DNA of 6,882 bases, taken from positions 1 through 6,882 of the forward strand of contig JAIEOG010000074.1 of the NCBI GenBank assembly GCA_019750655.1. Direction: 5' to 3'. Of this stretch, positions 1 to 6,107 are shown piece by piece. The notes under the pieces are model-generated. The model made no database searches. It saw nothing but the letters and a program-made list of their open reading frames with translations, and was not told where the DNA came from. The translations under genes and the position numbers were made by a program. Position 1 is the stretch's first letter. Every line of letters starts with the position of its first letter. The DNA is from a bacterium (GTDB lineage: Bacteria > Bdellovibrionota > FAC87 > UBA2466).

Positions 1-505
1 TCACGACCTGAGCGAAGGTGCGCTGCGAGCTCCCTTATTGATTGCCGTTAGTCTCGCGTTCGTTGGGTTTCTGATGTACTGGGTCGATGGCCGTTACCCG
101 CCGTACCGAACGATCACCGATATGTCGACGAAAGACGCTCTCTGGATCGGTTTTGCGCAAGCCTTCGCGCTGATCCCCGGCGTGTCGCGCTCGGGGTCGA
201 CGATGACGATGGGCCGCTTTCTGGGATTGAACCGGGAGTCTGCGGCGCGCTTTTCCTTTCTGCTTTCCTTTCCGATCATCTTCGCGGCTGGAATGCTCGA
301 AGTGCGCAATTTCTATGAGGCAGGCGGTTTCGCGGGGAACACGAGCTATCTGATCGCCGGCTTTCTGGCGTCGTTGGTCTCGGGCTGGCTCGCAATCCAC
401 GTTTTGCTGGCGTATTTACGCAATGCGGATTTCGCCGTCTTCGCGTGGTACCGCATCTTACTAGCCATTGCGGTCGTGGGCTTTAGTCTGATGACGGGCC
501 GCTAG
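1..505 (+). CDS. uppP: Undecaprenyl-diphosphatase UppP (BacA), C-terminal part
   Basis: This integral inner-membrane phosphatase removes one phosphate from undecaprenyl pyrophosphate, returning the lipid carrier to peptidoglycan and other envelope polymer synthesis. Its 5' end lies outside the window. The frame is open from base 2 and gives about 167 residues, starting HDLSEGAL, against roughly 265-280 for the full family. The decisive motif is PGVSRSGST at 176-202, preceded by GFAQAFALI and followed by RESAARFSFLLSFP, which is the conserved second half of UppP with its catalytic-site Arg and Ser residues. Hydrophobic stretches fit membrane helices around LIAVSLAFVGFLMYW, the FSFLLSFPIIFAAGM region, YLIAGFLASLVSGWLAIHVLL and the C-terminal YRILLAIAVVGFSL. 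The TTG at 38 is internal and not a start. The stop TAG at 503-505 overlaps the stop of the convergent gene. The family call is firm; only the start is unknown. Confidence 0.95.
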   Translation, partial: HDLSEGALRAPLLIAVSLAFVGFLMYWVDGRYPPYRTITDMSTKDALWIGFAQAFALIPGVSRSGSTMTMGRFLGLNRESAARFSFLLSFPIIFAAGMLEVRNFYEAGGFAGNTSYLIAGFLASLVSGWLAIHVLLAYLRNADFAVFAWYRILLAIAVVGFSLMTGR

Positions 506-1200
506 AAGTTGTAGTTCACGGTCATGGCGGCAGTGAAGTAGTCGCCTGCGCGATCGCCGGGTGCCGAAATCGACGTATTTTCATCCAAGAAAAAGACGAA
601 GTGGTAACGCAAGTCGAGCCCTAGGTAGACGTGCTTGCGGTAAACCAGAAACTCCGCACCCGCACCCAGTGAAGCGCCGAAAGCGATGGAATCTGCCGGA
701 GGCGTTCCCGAACCACCCACTTTGTTGAATTGCCGTTGATAGCCGGCAGCCGCCAAAGAGAGGTAAGGGTTCGCAATAGCGATAGCGCGCGGCGCGTTAT
801 TGATGTCGAAGTAATACCGCAGCCCTGCGCCGTAGCTCAGAATGGCCACGTCCGCATCGAAAGTGCCGGGATTGTCCTGGTGCATGGAATAGTGGGCCAT
901 ACCTTCCAGGGCGATTAGCTTATCGAAGAAATAGAGCACGCGGCCGCCGACAAGAAGGCCCGGCGCCGTAGTGGTTCCTAAGCCACCGGTGAAGATTGCC
1001 GTACCGACATCGAAGCCCAACATGAAGAAGCGGCCGAGGTGGAAAAATTCCTTGTCCTCTTTTTCATCGTCTGCAAATTCGTATTGCGAAGGATCGGCGA
1101 AAGGATCCGCAACTCCCGGATAGTCATTCTTCGCTTCCGGAAAAGCCGTTAAACAGGGGCCTAACACGGCAAACAGGGCAAGCCAGATCCAAGCGCGCAT
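502..1200 (-). CDS. Secreted outer-membrane beta-barrel-like protein, 232 aa
   Basis: A probable small outer-membrane barrel of unknown function. Residues 1-19 form a signal peptide (MRAW, a hydrophobic core, then LTA before FPEA). C16 sits in LGPC, which is a poor lipobox, so ordinary signal peptidase I cleavage is favoured. An acidic linker follows (about 30-53, containing DDEKEDKEFF). After it come about eight alternating, aromatic-flanked segments that could be beta strands (roughly 56-70, 81-90, 94-105, 117-131, 144-156, 171-185, 190-204 and 219-232). The chain ends VNYNF; a terminal Phe is the usual beta-signal read by the BAM complex. The ATG start has an AAGAGGAAAA ribosome site at 1205-1214. 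The gene lies 12 bases downstream of the other barrel gene, so the two are probably one operon. I do not recognise a named family; it resembles the generic 'outer membrane beta-barrel' proteins of myxobacteria and Bdellovibrio. Confidence 0.82.
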   Translation of the reverse strand: MRAWIWLALFAVLGPCLTAFPEAKNDYPGVADPFADPSQYEFADDEKEDKEFFHLGRFFMLGFDVGTAIFTGGLGTTTAPGLLVGGRVLYFFDKLIALEGMAHYSMHQDNPGTFDADVAILSYGAGLRYYFDINNAPRAIAIANPYLSLAAAGYQRQFNKVGGSGTPPADSIAFGASLGAGAEFLVYRKHVYLGLDLRYHFVFFLDENTSISAPGDRAGDYFTAAMTVNYNF

Positions 1201-1212
1201 GCGGTTTTCCTC

Positions 1213-1692
1213 TTAGAAGTAGTAGTGTATGGCTCCGCCCGCGAAGCCTCCGCCAATGGAGCGGAAGCCTGTTCCGCCTATTGTCCGAAGGCTTACGCCG
1301 ACATCAAACTGAAAAGCGAGGTTCGGAAGGCCCGCGAGGAAAAACTCCGCGCCGAGCAGCCCTTGAAATTCCACACCCATATCCATGGTCGTCCCGCGCT
1401 GGGTTTCGAACATTCCTGCGACGGCCAGGAAGAGGTTCATGTTCTCTTCCATGATGACATTGCGGGCCAAGCGCCCACCGATAATGAATTCGTCTTTTTG
1501 GGTATTAAAGCCGAACAAGAAGTTCGAAGAAATCGTGGGATCGTGGAAGTACTTCAGCGACAGGGCCGCGGCTTGGGAGAAGTTTAAGAAATTCATTCCA
1601 AACCCGACGCGCCCGCCGAGGTTTTTCCCAAAAGCCGGACTTCCCACGGTGAGGATGAGCAAAAGCCCTAAAATCGACCCCCGAACCGCCAT
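1213..1692 (-). CDS. Small secreted outer-membrane beta-barrel-like protein, 159 aa
   Basis: First gene of the minus-strand pair. Residues 1-22 look like a signal peptide: MAVRG, hydrophobic ILGLLLILTVG, then a cleavage region SPAFG before KNLGG. The mature part of about 137 residues has glycine-rich alternating segments that could form about eight strands (25-35, 41-50, 54-64, 67-80, 84-97, 104-119, 122-136 and 144-159). It ends AIHYYF with the terminal Phe expected of a BAM substrate. It is short for a barrel but within the range of eight-stranded OmpX/OmpW-sized proteins. The start has a strong GAGGGGG ribosome site (plus-strand ccccctc at 1698-1704) five bases upstream. The stop TAA (1213-1215) touches the ribosome site of the next gene, suggesting coupled expression. 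No specific family or ligand is recognisable. An antisense frame on the + strand (1225-1587) is a shadow. Confidence 0.8.
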   Translation of the reverse strand: MAVRGSILGLLLILTVGSPAFGKNLGGRVGFGMNFLNFSQAAALSLKYFHDPTISSNFLFGFNTQKDEFIIGGRLARNVIMEENMNLFLAVAGMFETQRGTTMDMGVEFQGLLGAEFFLAGLPNLAFQFDVGVSLRTIGGTGFRSIGGGFAGGAIHYYF

Positions 1693-1717
1693 TTGAACCC
1701 CCTCAAAGATGGATTTC

Positions 1718-1746
1718 TCAAAAGCGTACCATAGCTTTTGAAAGCT
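1718..1746. promoter_or_regulatory. Nested inverted repeats in divergent promoter region (candidate operator)
   Basis: The 83-base gap between the divergent operons holds two overlapping dyads. TCAAAAGC (1718-1725) and GCTTTTGA (1734-1741) are perfect 8-base arms around GTACCATA. AGCTTT (1733-1738) and AAAGCT (1741-1746) form a second, tighter dyad around TG. Being between two divergent starts, it is better placed for a regulator or for shared promoter elements than for a terminator. No known regulator box is recognised. Confidence 0.4.
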
Positions 1747-1766
1747 GGCCGCGGTTTTGGTAGCGT
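1738..1766 (+). promoter_or_regulatory. Weak candidate promoter for the + strand operon
   Basis: TTGAAA (1738-1743) is followed after 17 bases by TAGCGT (1761-1766), which matches the -10 consensus only at its first, second and last positions. If used, transcription would begin at about 1773, almost at the ATG at 1776, which would fit the lack of a visible ribosome site there. The -35 element overlaps both inverted repeats. Sigma factor use in this organism is unknown. Confidence 0.25.
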
Positions 1767-1775
1767 CTCTACCTT

Positions 1776-2522
1776 ATGAGCCGTGAAAACCACCTAGATC
1801 GAAAACTCTTGAAACGCCCTGATTTCTTTGTCGAGAAGGGCCGCGCCCTGCTGGGAACGCTTGCCGCCCAAAGCCGGGGCATCTGGGGCGTCATTGGCGC
1901 TCTAGCTGTCGCGACAGCTGCCTATTACGGCTATGCCGCTTGGAAAGACCGCCGCTTGGGCCAGGATTGGCTGGCTTATTACCAAGCGATGGAGCTTCCG
2001 CAGGATCAGCGCGCGGCAAAGCTCAAGACGGTTTATGACGGTGCTTCGCATTCCCGCGCCAAGCAAGTCGCAGCCGCGAGCTTGGGCGATCACTACGCCG
2101 CAAGCCTTCAGGTGAAAACGCGGACGTCGAAGGTCGATACCGATCCCGAGAGCACTCTCTCACTCGATCAAGCAGCAGCTGCGGCGTTGGATTGGTACAC
2201 CAAGGCTTTGGATTTCTCGTTCCTTTTGCCGCTCGAGCGCGATCTCTTGGTGATTAACCAAGGCAATGCCTACGAAGCGCAGCAGAAATGGGCAGAAGCC
2301 CTGGCTCGCTACCAGTCGGTGGCTCAAGGCACTAGCGAAGCCCGCCCCGTCGGCATGTTGCACACGGGCCGTCTATTGGAAAAGCAGGGCAAGGCGGATG
2401 AAGCGAAGAAGCTTTACCAGCAGGTCTCTGCCGATTTTCCCAATACGGAATATGCGCGCATGGCACGCAATTACCTCCGCCGGGCTAGCAGCCCGCTCTT
2501 GGCGGCGCCGGGGAAACCATGA
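1776..2522 (+). CDS. yfgM: YfgM-like membrane-anchored TPR protein
   Basis: A 248-residue protein with a short cytoplasmic N-terminus (1-34, basic), one membrane segment (about 35-53, IWGVIGALAVATAAYYGYA) and a periplasmic helical domain. The domain ends in two tetratricopeptide-like repeats: about 154-187, with NQGNAYEAQQKWAEALARYQ, and 190-224, with LLEKQGKADEAKKLYQQ and a closing FPNTEYA. This layout is that of YfgM, an inner-membrane partner of the Sec translocon and periplasmic chaperones, though E. coli YfgM is somewhat shorter (about 206 aa). The placement directly before a bamB-like gene, with an ATGA overlap, is the classic yfgM-bamB order and strengthens the call. The ATG at 1776 has no clear Shine-Dalgarno sequence (preceding bases gtctctacctt). 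The family is likely; the exact partner proteins are inferred from E. coli. A generic TPR_21-type protein is the alternative. Confidence 0.8.
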   Translation: MSRENHLDRKLLKRPDFFVEKGRALLGTLAAQSRGIWGVIGALAVATAAYYGYAAWKDRRLGQDWLAYYQAMELPQDQRAAKLKTVYDGASHSRAKQVAAASLGDHYAASLQVKTRTSKVDTDPESTLSLDQAAAAALDWYTKALDFSFLLPLERDLLVINQGNAYEAQQKWAEALARYQSVAQGTSEARPVGMLHTGRLLEKQGKADEAKKLYQQVSADFPNTEYARMARNYLRRASSPLLAAPGKP

Positions 2523-3673
2523 AGTTAGGCCTGCTTTTCGGGCTAGGGTGGGCAGTAGCCACCCAAGCCGCTGTTTCGCTGAATTCTCCTTGGGTAGTGC
2601 CTCTACGAGAAACCCCGCGTTTTGATCTTCTGCCTTATGAGCGCACGACGCCTATCGTCTTTGGCGATTTGATCTTCGTGGCCGATCTCCAGGGCCGTGT
2701 GCGGGCCATGCACCGTAAAGAAGGCGGCCGCACGCTTTGGGAAAAGCGTCTGCCCGGCAGCATCTGTGGCGCCTTGGCCTATGGCCGTTCGATGGTGGTC
2801 GTGGGGGATCGCCAAGGCAATCTCCGCGCACTCAACACCCGAGATGGTTCCGAGGCATGGTCTTTCAAGATCACTTCCGAATGGCTTTCGCCACCCGTCT
2901 TTGTCCGCACCCGCGTGGGTTCGGAGATGCGCAATCTCGTGATCGCGACAGCTTCGTCTGGCGATATGTACGCCCTGAGTGAGTCCAAAGGCGAAGAGGT
3001 CTGGCACTACGCCCGCCGCGGCGATGAGAAAATGACGGTCTTCGGCTCCGGTGGCCCCGCGGTTTTCGGTGATGCCGAAGTTTACCAAGGCTTTTCGGAT
3101 GGCTCGATAGTGGCGCTGAGCTCCGATCGCGGGCATGTGATCTGGGAAAAGAACCTCCGCACGCGCGGGCGTTTTTACGATATCGACATGAAGCCTTATG
3201 TCGACGATAAGCGCGTGCTCATCGCTAATTTCGATGGCACGCTCTATAGCTTGGATCGCCTCCGCGGTGACACGCAATGGGTGTTTCCGGTGGGTAGCTA
3301 TTCCGGCTTCCTCGTGCAGGACAACCGAATCTACTTCGGAGGCACGAACCGCCAGTTCTACGCACTGGATCTCACCACGGGCCAAACGATCTGGACAAAC
3401 GCCTACGAAGCGGGCGTCGCATCCACGCCGACAATGATTGATGGCCTCTTGGTGTTCCCGACGACGGCCGATCCCGTCTATTTTCTCAATGCCCAGACGG
3501 GCAGTGTCGAAAAGAAAATCTCCTTGGGCGCAGGCACTTTGTCGAGTGCCGCCGTCCAAAACGAAGACAAAAGCCTTTATCTGTTGAGCAACTACGGTAA
3601 CCTCTATTCCTATGAACTGAGGCACCAACCGGGGACTGTGATTGCCAAACCAAACGATCCGCCCACTTCTTGA
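2519..3673 (+). CDS. bamB: BamB-like PQQ beta-propeller protein (outer-membrane assembly)
   Basis: A 384-residue beta-propeller. In E. coli, BamB is the propeller lipoprotein of the BAM complex that helps BamA fold outer-membrane proteins. Eight repeats with the 'G-x-(L/V)-x-A-L-(D/N)-x-x-(T/D)-G-x-x-x-W' pattern are visible at about 56-78, 97-118, 146-164, 192-213, 237-256, 274-294, 317-336 and 357-369, matching an eight-bladed propeller. Residues 1-18 form a signal peptide (MKLGLLFGLGWAVATQA), but no cysteine follows. The only Cys seen is C83, inside blade two. The usual lipid anchor is therefore missing and the protein would be soluble in the periplasm. The start overlaps the upstream yfgM-like stop (ATGA, 2519-2522), so translation is probably coupled. 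In gammaproteobacteria der (engA) follows; here a serine hydrolase does. Another PQQ-propeller role is possible, but the neighbour favours BamB. Confidence 0.8.
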   Translation: MKLGLLFGLGWAVATQAAVSLNSPWVVPLRETPRFDLLPYERTTPIVFGDLIFVADLQGRVRAMHRKEGGRTLWEKRLPGSICGALAYGRSMVVVGDRQGNLRALNTRDGSEAWSFKITSEWLSPPVFVRTRVGSEMRNLVIATASSGDMYALSESKGEEVWHYARRGDEKMTVFGSGGPAVFGDAEVYQGFSDGSIVALSSDRGHVIWEKNLRTRGRFYDIDMKPYVDDKRVLIANFDGTLYSLDRLRGDTQWVFPVGSYSGFLVQDNRIYFGGTNRQFYALDLTTGQTIWTNAYEAGVASTPTMIDGLLVFPTTADPVYFLNAQTGSVEKKISLGAGTLSSAAVQNEDKSLYLLSNYGNLYSYELRHQPGTVIAKPNDPPTS

Positions 3674-4676
3674 GAACGCCCGGGAAGGCTATCTTTTTTC
3701 TGCCTACCAGCTCGCGGCACTGCACGGGACCGAGCGTACGAGCTTGGCCGGCGGGAAGACGAGCTACTGGCCTGGCGCTTCTGCCGTCGATGAAACCACG
3801 CTTTTTGACATCGGCTCCGTAACAAAGGCCGTGGTCACGGTTTCGCTCTTCGCGCGCGCGCTCGATTCCGGCCGCATGGCCTTAACACAAGCCGTGCAGC
3901 ATTGGTTGCCGGAACTAGCCGGCACCGCTCTTGGGCCTCTGGTGCTTTCTGATCTGCTTTCCCACGCCGCGGGTTTGCGCGGGTGGTTGCCGCTTTACAA
4001 ACAGCCCATTCCCGCAGATCGCCGGAGTTGGATGGCGCATGCGGCAGGCGAATGGGTGGAGCGCCCCGTGGGCGAGAAAGCCGTCTATAGCGATCTCGGT
4101 TTTATTATTCTCGGGGAAGCTGTCGCTTCGGCTTTTCATGCACCTCTAGCGCAGGCTTTTCGCCAAGAAGTCGCAGCGCCTCTGGGGCTGACTCAGACGG
4201 TCTATGGCCCCGTCCCGAAGGCCGTCGCCACCGAAGTGCGCGAGGGCGTGCCTCTCCAGGGGATCGTTTTCGATGAGAACTGCGCGGCGCTGGGCGGGAC
4301 TGCCGGGCACGCAGGGCTTTTCTCCACGGCCTTAGATTTGGGGCGTTGGGCAGAGGCTTGGTTGCAAGCCTGGCAGGGAAAGAGTCCCTGGCTTAGCCAG
4401 AAAACGGCCCGCCTTCTCACCACGCGTGTAGGGAAAGTCGCTTCGAGCGCTTGGGCGTTGGGGTGGGACACGCCGTCGGCGCCATCGAGTTCGGGGAACT
4501 ATTTCTCCTCAGAGAGCTTTGGACATCTGGGGTATCCCGGCTGCAGTGTTTGGGTAGATCCTAAACGCGGTGGCTACGTTGTTTTTCTTTCAAACCGTGT
4601 ACACCCATCGCGTTTGGATGAACGCATTCGGCGTTTTCGGCCGCAGCTTCACGACGCAGTAACGCAAGCTTGGTAG
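3642..4676 (+). CDS. Serine hydrolase, beta-lactamase/penicillin-binding fold
   Basis: A 344-residue member of the class C beta-lactamase-like (PF00144-type) family. The catalytic SxxK is S59-V-T-K62 in FDIGSVTKAV. The second motif is Y149-S-D, in place of the more common YxN, inside YSDLGFIILGEA. The third is H295-L-G in FGHLGYPG. LLSHAAGL (105-112) and LGGTAGHAGLFSTA (217-230) are further family signatures; the latter style also occurs in the beta-lactamase-like module fused to NagZ in some bacteria. No signal peptide is visible, so it is probably cytoplasmic, like Mpl encoded next. That placement suggests a role on recycled muropeptides as amidase, esterase or peptidase; this is inference. 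The start is TTG at 3642, the first possible codon after an in-frame TGA (3639-3641), with GGGGA at 3631-3635. It overlaps the bamB-like gene by 32 bases. Drug-resistance beta-lactamase activity is unlikely. Confidence 0.85.
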   Translation: MPNQTIRPLLENAREGYLFSAYQLAALHGTERTSLAGGKTSYWPGASAVDETTLFDIGSVTKAVVTVSLFARALDSGRMALTQAVQHWLPELAGTALGPLVLSDLLSHAAGLRGWLPLYKQPIPADRRSWMAHAAGEWVERPVGEKAVYSDLGFIILGEAVASAFHAPLAQAFRQEVAAPLGLTQTVYGPVPKAVATEVREGVPLQGIVFDENCAALGGTAGHAGLFSTALDLGRWAEAWLQAWQGKSPWLSQKTARLLTTRVGKVASSAWALGWDTPSAPSSSGNYFSSESFGHLGYPGCSVWVDPKRGGYVVFLSNRVHPSRLDERIRRFRPQLHDAVTQAW

Positions 4677-4680
4677 GAGA
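4675..4680 (+). promoter_or_regulatory. Ribosome binding site that sets the Mpl start
   Basis: AGGAGA lies four bases before the ATG at 4685 and overlaps the stop TAG (4674-4676) of the serine hydrolase. An in-frame TTG at 4670 would add five residues, but this site lies downstream of it, so the ATG is the better start. Confidence 0.75.
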
Positions 4681-4684
4681 CAGC

Positions 4685-6076
4685 ATGGAAAAGATCCACT
4701 TCGTGGGAGTAGGGGGAACGGGTACGGGCACTTTGGCCGCTGCTCTTGCAGCGCAAGGCCACTCCGTCAGCGGAAGCGACGGTACGCTCTATGAGCCCAT
4801 GAAAAGCGTGTTGGCTTCCGCCAACATCCAGCTACTAGAGGGCTACAAGCCGGAGAATTTAGAGAAGGTAAATCCCGATGTCGTTTTGATCGGGAATGTC
4901 GTGCGCAAAGACAATCCCGAAGCTGTGGCTTGGATCCGCAAAGGCACGCGCTTTATCTCCTTTCCCGAAGCCGTCCGCCGCTACGTGATCGGGGATCGCT
5001 GCTCGGTGGTTTGTGCGGGCACGCACGGCAAAACCACCACGACGTCCTGGATTGCGTTTCTTTTTCGGGAATTGGGATGGGACCCGAGCTACTTGATTGG
5101 CGGTGTCCCGGCCGATCTTCCCTCGGGTTGCGCGATTACCTCTGGGAAATATTTTGTCGGTGAGGGCGACGAGTACGACTCCGCTTTTTTCGACAAGGGG
5201 CCCAAGTTTCTGCACTACGCTCCGAATGTTCTCGTGCTTTCTAATATCGAATTTGACCACGCGGATATCTACAAAGACTTGGCGCATGTGCAGGCGTCGT
5301 TCGATAAGCTCGTTGCTTTGCTGCCCGGCAATGGCCTTTGCCTAGTCCGGCACGAAGAGACAGTCGCGCGCACCGTTTCCGAAGGCGCCATTTGTCCCGT
5401 GCAAACTTTCGGCTTCACGGCCGGCGCGCATTGGCGCGTCCTGCAAACCAAGCAAGACACCGACGGTATTTCCTTCGAGCTCGAAGGCGGCCGGCGCAAT
5501 CTCGGCTGGTTCCGCACGCCGCTCTTCGGATTGCACAATGTCATGAATCTTGTCTCCGGGATCGGAGCTGCGATTCACTTTGGCGGCTCGCCTGAGAAAA
5601 TCCGCGCGGCAGTGGAGAAATTCAGCGGAGCTAAACGCCGCCAGCAAATCCTGCTGCGCGAGCCCGTAACGGTGGTCGATGACTTTGCCCACCACCCAAC
5701 GGAAGTGGCAGCGACGCTCAAAGCCGTCCGCGATCGTTACCCCCAAGGCACACTCTGGGCCTTTTTTGAGCCGCGTTCGGCGACTGCACGCCGGGGTTCG
5801 CACCAGGAACAATACCCGGCGGCGTTTGCCTGCGCCGATAAGGTCCTGCTTTGTGCGCCGTACCGCGCCACGGAGCTTCCAGAAGGCCAGCGCTTCTCGA
5901 CAGATTCGCTCGTAGACGCGCTGAAAGCCCAGGGCAAGGACGCTCGTACCTACACCGAACCCCAGGCTATGGTGGACGCTTTCCGTGCGGAAAGCCGCCC
6001 TGGTGACATCGCAGTCGTGATGTCCAATGGCGAGTTTGGTAAAATACAAGAAAAGCTCATTCTAGCAGTGCGTTAA
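4685..6076 (+). CDS. mpl: UDP-N-acetylmuramate:L-Ala-gamma-D-Glu-meso-DAP ligase Mpl
   Basis: This cytoplasmic peptidoglycan-recycling enzyme uses ATP to join salvaged murein tripeptide to UDP-MurNAc, bypassing MurC, MurD and MurE. The 463 residues match the family's usual length (about 455). Visible in order: the N-terminal nucleotide-binding loop HFVGVGGTGTGTLA (5-18); the ATP P-loop AGTHGKTTT (111-119); the Mpl-typical EGDEYDSAFFDKGPKF (160-175); NIEFDHADIY (187-196); GLHNVMN (282-288); DDFAHHPTEV (332-341); and FEPRSAT (361-367). The 'DEYDSAFFDK' and 'EFDHADI' stretches separate Mpl from MurC. ATG 4685 is chosen because AGGAGA precedes it. The gene follows the serine hydrolase with only eight bases between stop and start, so it is part of the same operon. 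All expected motifs are present and it looks intact. Confidence 0.96.
   Translation: MEKIHFVGVGGTGTGTLAAALAAQGHSVSGSDGTLYEPMKSVLASANIQLLEGYKPENLEKVNPDVVLIGNVVRKDNPEAVAWIRKGTRFISFPEAVRRYVIGDRCSVVCAGTHGKTTTTSWIAFLFRELGWDPSYLIGGVPADLPSGCAITSGKYFVGEGDEYDSAFFDKGPKFLHYAPNVLVLSNIEFDHADIYKDLAHVQASFDKLVALLPGNGLCLVRHEETVARTVSEGAICPVQTFGFTAGAHWRVLQTKQDTDGISFELEGGRRNLGWFRTPLFGLHNVMNLVSGIGAAIHFGGSPEKIRAAVEKFSGAKRRQQILLREPVTVVDDFAHHPTEVAATLKAVRDRYPQGTLWAFFEPRSATARRGSHQEQYPAAFACADKVLLCAPYRATELPEGQRFSTDSLVDALKAQGKDARTYTEPQAMVDAFRAESRPGDIAVVMSNGEFGKIQEKLILAVR
6017..6045 (+). promoter_or_regulatory. Weak candidate internal promoter for the glycine-rich pilin-like gene
   Basis: TAAAAT (6040-6045) matches the -10 consensus at five of six positions inside the end of mpl. 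The hexamer 17 bases upstream, GTGATG (6017-6022), is a poor -35. It could give the downstream surface gene its own expression, but read-through from mpl is equally possible because no terminator hairpin is seen in the 31-base gap. Confidence 0.2.
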
Positions 6077-6096
6077 GAAAACGAAGTTCCGAACCC

Positions 6097-6101
6097 AGGA
6101 G
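6097..6101 (+). promoter_or_regulatory. Ribosome binding site that sets the GTG start of the last gene
   Basis: A perfect AGGAG sits six bases before GTG at 6108. The in-frame upstream region holds no other plausible start before the TAG at 6063, so this site fixes the start of the pilin-like gene. Confidence 0.75.
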
Positions 6102-6107
6102 TCTTGC

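Noticed and set aside
1225..1587. 120-residue + strand frame opposite the small barrel gene
   Set aside because: The minus strand has a signal peptide, a strong ribosome site and a barrel-like pattern. This frame has none of these.
2603..3628. 341-residue minus-strand open frame opposite the bamB-like gene
   Set aside because: Its sequence has no domain, signal or hydrophobic pattern. It mirrors a well-supported propeller gene, so it is a by-product of GC-biased codon use.
3642..4676. Antibiotic-resistance beta-lactamase
   Set aside because: There is no signal peptide, the second motif is YSD, and the family signatures and the mpl neighbour point to a housekeeping hydrolase instead.
4670..4684. 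TTG 4670 as the Mpl start
   Set aside because: The AGGAGA site lies downstream of it and is correctly placed for ATG 4685, and the conserved family N-terminus begins close to that ATG.
5342..6049. 235-residue minus-strand open frame opposite mpl
   Set aside because: It lies entirely inside mpl, whose motifs are unmistakable, and the antisense product looks random and basic.
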